DNA from: CAINEC01 sp046303115
GTDB lineage: Bacteria > Bacteroidota > Bacteroidia > AKYH767-A > OLB10
DNA length: 10,081 nt
Direction of reading: 5' to 3'
NCBI GenBank assembly: GCA_046303115.1
Contig: JBKCGZ010000076.1
Span: 1 to 10,081 of the forward strand
The position numbers and the translations under genes were made by a program. The notes below the pieces were generated by a model that had not been told where the DNA came from, ran no database searches, and was given only the letters and a program-made list of their open reading frames with translations. Shown here piece by piece: positions 7,786 to 10,081 of this stretch. Positions within the stretch are counted from its first letter, which is position 1. Each line of letters starts with the position of its first letter.

Positions 7786-8394
7786 CTAATACGGAATAGC
7801 CTCCAAGACATAGCCCTGTTGGCTCAAGTATTCCAATAAACGCGGTAAAACTACCAAAAGGGTGCTCTTTGCTTTTTCACTATCGTGGAAAACGATGATA
7901 GAGCCAGGTCTTAAATTTCTTATAACATTAGCATACACTACCTCAGTCGATAAATCGTTATCATAGTCCTTGCTCAATATATCCCACATAATCACCTTGT
8001 CTTGTTTCTGAATGACTTGAAGTGGTTTTAAAAGAATCCTTCCATAAGGAGGGCGAAACAAGTTGCTTTGCGATAATTCACGTCCCTTCATGTAATCATT
8101 AATGTACTCCTCCGCCTGCGATTTCCATCCATTCAAATGGGAATACGTGTGTGAACCAGTGTGGTGGCCCTTTTCTATAAGCAGTTGGAATAATCTAGGA
8201 TGTTGTTCTATGTTCTTGCCGATGCAGAAAAAAGTGGCTTTTGCCTTATATTTATCAAGTAATTCGAGCACTTTTTCGGTTACAATTGGAGTAGGGCCGT
8301 CATCAAATGTCAGGTATGCTACCTTTCTATCAGAGGGCAAATGCCAAATTGCATTCGGATAAATCCAGCGTAAAAAGGAAGGAGGACAGACCAT
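7786..8394 (-). CDS. polysaccharide deacetylase family protein (NodB homology domain, CE4-like)
   Basis: This is a 202-residue metal-dependent carbohydrate deacetylase that probably removes N- or O-acetyl groups from an envelope glycan; the substrate cannot be told from sequence. All five NodB motifs are visible. They are TFDDGP at 29-34 (Asp31 catalytic base, Asp32 metal ligand), HTYSH at 82-86 (His82 and His86 metal ligands), RPPYG at 114-118, the W137-D138 block of motif 4, and VFHDS at 168-172 (His170 catalytic acid). The start is fixed within three codons because an in-frame TGA lies at 8401-8403 (complement). No signal peptide or membrane helix is apparent, as far as I recall common among short Bacteroidota members of this family, so its cellular location is uncertain. 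DUF2723 follows 108 bases downstream on the same strand, suggesting a possible two-gene envelope unit. The gene is divergent from the lamin-tail gene. Confidence 0.93.
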   Translation of the reverse strand: MVCPPSFLRWIYPNAIWHLPSDRKVAYLTFDDGPTPIVTEKVLELLDKYKAKATFFCIGKNIEQHPRLFQLLIEKGHHTGSHTYSHLNGWKSQAEEYINDYMKGRELSQSNLFRPPYGRILLKPLQVIQKQDKVIMWDILSKDYDNDLSTEVVYANVIRNLRPGSIIVFHDSEKAKSTLLVVLPRLLEYLSQQGYVLEAIPY

Positions 8395-8401
8395 ATTGCC
8401 T

Positions 8402-8409
8402 CAAAAATA
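8402..8409 (-). promoter_or_regulatory. possible -7 element for the deacetylase gene
   Basis: The minus strand reads TATTTTTG, an exact fit to TAnnTTTG, ending eight bases before the deacetylase ATG. A transcript from it would have almost no leader. The nearest TTTG (8420-8423 complement) is only 10 bases away, too close for a proper -33 element, so this may be a chance match in AT-rich DNA. Confidence 0.3.
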
Positions 8410-8436
8410 GGATACTTTACAAATAATTAATTTAGA

Positions 8437-8470
8437 ATTGAGCTTATTTCAAAATTGAAGGTTAAATTTG
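8437..8470 (+). promoter_or_regulatory. Bacteroidota-type promoter for the lamin-tail secreted protein
   Basis: TAAATTTG at 8463-8470 matches the Bacteroidota sigma-70 -7 consensus TAnnTTTG exactly. ATTG at 8437-8440 supplies the -33 TTG core across a 22-base spacer, within the accepted range. The start codon at 8504 lies 33 bases after the -7 element, giving a leader of about 25-30 bases. This is the best promoter match in the window. Confidence 0.55.
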
Positions 8471-8503
8471 CTTCCCCAAAAACGGGAATAAAAACATCAT
8501 CCT

Positions 8504-9439
8504 ATGAAGAAAACATTTACGTTTTGTATCACAAAAATCGCAATGGTATTTGCAATTGCAATACTAATGACCAACATGGTTAATGCACAATCCCTTGTAA
8601 TTAACGAAATCGATTACGACCAACCAGGTATTGATAGTGCAGAGTATGTAGAACTATACAACCCGGGACCGAATCCAGTGAACTTAGCAGATTTCAAATT
8701 AGTATTGTTTAATGGAAGCACAAGCGGAACAGGAAACATCCCTTACGATTCTATTCAACTACCATCCCAAACATTGAATGCGGGTACTTTTTTCGTGATC
8801 TGTGGTAATTCAGGGAAGGTTCCAAATTGTAATTTAACATTTACTGCAGCTACCAACTGTATTCAAAATGCGGCATCTGCAACGGCAACTTCTCCATCGC
8901 CTGATGCGATTTATTTACAAGATGTACAACAAGGGAACATTATCGATGTAGTTAGCTACGAAGGTGATTGTATTGCTCCTTATTTTGAAACTGCTGGTGT
9001 TCCTGCAGGAAACAGCGACACTATTGTAGCGGATACAATTATGTCACGTTTCTACAGTATCGGAAGATATCCTGATGGAACAGATTCAAATAACAATTCA
9101 GTTGATTTTAACCGTATGTGTTCTACACCAGGTGCTGCTAACGTAGCAAATGCTAATGGTTGTGTAACAGCTATCGCAGAGGTTAAATCAGCAATGAATA
9201 TTCTAGTGTATCCAAATCCAACTCGTGGTTTATTACATATCGATATGACGAAAGATTATTTCAAGCAAGTGAAAGTATCGGTAGTAGATTTATTAGGTCG
9301 TGAGGTAAAATCAGCTGATTTAGGAGATTTCGATGCTATTTATTCATTGAATTTAGCTGATCTTAACAAAGGTGTTTACATTGTTAAAATTCAAACAGCT
9401 AACGGAACGATGTTACAACGCGTAGAGCTTTCTAAGTAA
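8504..9439 (+). CDS. secreted lamin-tail-domain protein with T9SS type A sorting domain
   Basis: This 311-residue exported protein has a signal peptide at 1-28 (MKK, long hydrophobic core, VNA before QS). A lamin tail domain follows at about 30-155, opening with SLVINEIDYDQPGIDSAEYVE and continuing LYNPGPNPVNLADFKLVL, the typical start of this Ig-like fold. A linker leads to the C-terminal sorting domain at about 231-311 (LVYPNPTRGLLHI, VVDLLGREV, LNKGVYIVKI, ending QRVELSK). That domain directs export through the type IX system and, often, attachment to surface lipopolysaccharide. The mature part has six cysteines (100, 109, 119, 156, 206, 220), consistent with disulfides in an extracellular protein. 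Lamin tail domains often accompany nucleases or phosphatases, but no enzyme domain is present, so a binding or structural role is more likely. It is transcribed alone: promoter at 8437-8470, terminator at 9463-9490. Confidence 0.92.
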   Translation: MKKTFTFCITKIAMVFAIAILMTNMVNAQSLVINEIDYDQPGIDSAEYVELYNPGPNPVNLADFKLVLFNGSTSGTGNIPYDSIQLPSQTLNAGTFFVICGNSGKVPNCNLTFTAATNCIQNAASATATSPSPDAIYLQDVQQGNIIDVVSYEGDCIAPYFETAGVPAGNSDTIVADTIMSRFYSIGRYPDGTDSNNNSVDFNRMCSTPGAANVANANGCVTAIAEVKSAMNILVYPNPTRGLLHIDMTKDYFKQVKVSVVDLLGREVKSADLGDFDAIYSLNLADLNKGVYIVKIQTANGTMLQRVELSK

Positions 9440-9462
9440 TACAATTATCACAATATTTGAAG

Positions 9463-9490
9463 ACCCCGAGAATTATCCTCGGGGTTTTTT
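9463..9490 (+). terminator. intrinsic terminator of the lamin-tail gene
   Basis: ACCCCGAG at 9463-9470 pairs with CTCGGGGT at 9478-9485 around the loop AATTATC, followed by a run of six T. It starts 23 bases after the gene's stop codon. It also separates that gene from the small gene at 9596. Confidence 0.92.
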
Positions 9491-9595
9491 ATTGAAGCCA
9501 AAGCCATTTTAACCCATTTTTTTGAGATATTAACCAAAATCAAGAGTGTAAATCGTGGTTTCAGTTGCATCATTGTATCATCAAAACGCACAAAG

Positions 9596-9862
9596 ATGAT
9601 TACGGACGCACCTTCAGTAGAAAAGTTTAATGTTCTCAATTTCGATGAGAAAGCCTGGCATGTATGGCACCACGCTAATTTTATCATGGTCCGCCAAAAT
9701 AGCTGCTATCGAGTAAACCTATATTATCTGAATGGGTACTATATTCAGTTGTGGTATCATGTAAAGCGTAATCGCATCGCTAAAATCGCAGCAACAAAAT
9801 CGAATCGTATTGTAGATGCCTATTTGCAAAATATATCGATCGATGAACTAATATTAAATTAA
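9596..9862 (+). CDS. small uncharacterised protein, 88 residues
   Basis: I do not recognise a named family with confidence. The protein is rich in aromatics and histidine: AWHVWHHANFIMV at 20-32, then CYRVNLYYLNGYYIQLWYHV at 37-56, a basic stretch KRNRIAKI, and a helical tail ending DELILN. The alternation of hydrophobic and polar residues in the middle suggests a small antiparallel beta-sheet followed by a helix, and the general look is of short conserved Bacteroidota cytoplasmic hypotheticals. There is no signal peptide or membrane helix. The ATG is the first start codon in an otherwise open frame reaching back to the preceding terminator. The gene is isolated between a terminator ending at 9490 and another starting at 9884, 21 bases after its stop, which supports a separate transcript. 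I could not find a good promoter in 9491-9595. An overlapping minus-strand frame looks far less protein-like. Confidence 0.65.
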   Translation: MITDAPSVEKFNVLNFDEKAWHVWHHANFIMVRQNSCYRVNLYYLNGYYIQLWYHVKRNRIAKIAATKSNRIVDAYLQNISIDELILN

Positions 9863-9883
9863 ACACCAGTTCTCTTCAAACCG

Positions 9884-9914
9884 AAAAATCCCGAGATAAC
9901 CTCGGGATTTTTTT
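9884..9914. terminator. bidirectional terminator between the small gene and the carboxylase gene
   Basis: AAAAATCCCGAG at 9884-9895 pairs with CTCGGGATTTTT at 9901-9912 around the loop ATAAC, with T-runs on both strands. It serves the small gene ending at 9862 and the convergent carboxylase gene ending at 9932. Its CCCGAG core resembles that of the terminator at 9463. Confidence 0.92.
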
Positions 9915-9931
9915 ATGATTAGTTGGGGACG

Positions 9932-10081
9932 TTACAATGGAATATTGCCGTGTTTTTTCTTCGGAAGTTTGACCGCTTTGTTTTCCAACATTTTAAAAGC
10001 TTTAATCAATTTACTTCTTGTTGCTTCCGGCATAATCACCTCATCTACATAACCACGTTCAGCTGCTCTGTATGGGTTTGC
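9932..10081 (-). CDS. acyl-CoA (propionyl-CoA) carboxylase beta subunit, C-terminal end (partial)
   Basis: The last 49 codons and the stop are in the window; the rest lies beyond 10081. The translation begins ANPYRAAERGYVDEVIMP and continues EATRSKLIKAFKMLENKAV, ending in LPKKKHGNIPL. This is the characteristic C-terminus of the biotin-dependent carboxyltransferase subunit of propionyl-/methylmalonyl-CoA carboxylases. There, the AAERGYVDEVI helix closes the crotonase-fold domain and KHGNIPL ends the protein. The enzyme moves a carboxyl group from carboxybiotin to an acyl-CoA, usually propionyl-CoA, in the cytoplasm. Which acyl-CoA it uses cannot be told from this fragment. It converges on the small gene, with a shared terminator between. 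Confidence 0.88.
   Translation of the reverse strand, partial: ANPYRAAERGYVDEVIMPEATRSKLIKAFKMLENKAVKLPKKKHGNIPL

Noticed and set aside
8102..8362. 86-codon plus-strand frame opposite the deacetylase gene
   Set aside because: Antisense shadow; all NodB motifs are on the minus strand.
9448..9687. 79-codon open frame on the minus strand overlapping the start of the small plus-strand gene
   Set aside because: It runs through the terminator of the lamin-tail gene and overlaps a more protein-like frame on the other strand; no recognisable features.
1..10081. Mobile element, CRISPR array, toxin-antitoxin or defence system
   Set aside because: No transposase, integrase, direct-repeat array, target-site duplication or known defence domain seen; gene content and composition look uniformly core chromosomal.

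Overview
The window reads as ordinary, AT-rich (visibly well under 50% GC) chromosomal sequence from a member of the Bacteroidota. The case for this rests on several points. The ATP synthase genes run (delta)-alpha-gamma and stop, with no beta/epsilon genes following. Two proteins have signal peptides and C-terminal domains typical of type IX secretion (T9SS). There is a DUF2723 multi-pass membrane protein of about 1040 residues, and a carboxyltransferase tail ending in KKKHGNIPL. Translation starts have A-rich leaders without clear Shine-Dalgarno sites, and at least one promoter fits the Bacteroidota TTG/TAnnTTTG pattern. I cannot name the genus.

Layout. 1-2548 (+): the end of an ATP synthase operon, with a probable last few codons of atpH, then complete atpA and atpG. 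2549-2825: a short intergenic region with three successive hairpins, the first being the operon terminator. 2826-4499 (+): a T9SS-type secreted repeat protein, closed by a bidirectional terminator that touches the stop codon of the next, convergent gene. 4549-7677 (-): the DUF2723 membrane protein. 7786-8394 (-): a NodB-type polysaccharide deacetylase, upstream of DUF2723 on the same strand and possibly co-transcribed. 8395-8503: a divergent promoter region. 8504-9439 (+): a secreted lamin-tail-domain protein with a T9SS sorting domain and its own terminator. 9596-9862 (+): a small unrecognised protein lying between two terminators. 9932-10081 (-): the C-terminal end of an acyl-CoA (propionyl-CoA) carboxylase beta subunit.

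Function. The left part is energy metabolism (F1 catalytic head and central stalk). The middle and right parts lean towards the cell envelope: two exported surface or secreted proteins, a GT-C-like membrane protein whose family has been linked to protein O-mannosylation, and a carbohydrate deacetylase. Both exported proteins carry several D-S/T-hydrophobic tripeptides resembling the Bacteroidota O-glycosylation sequon, which gives a testable but unproven link to the DUF2723 gene.

I found no tRNA or rRNA, insertion sequence, CRISPR array, prophage or defence system, and nothing that clearly amounts to an undescribed system. The best leads are the small terminator-flanked gene at 9596-9862, the triple-hairpin intergenic region, and the sequon pattern.
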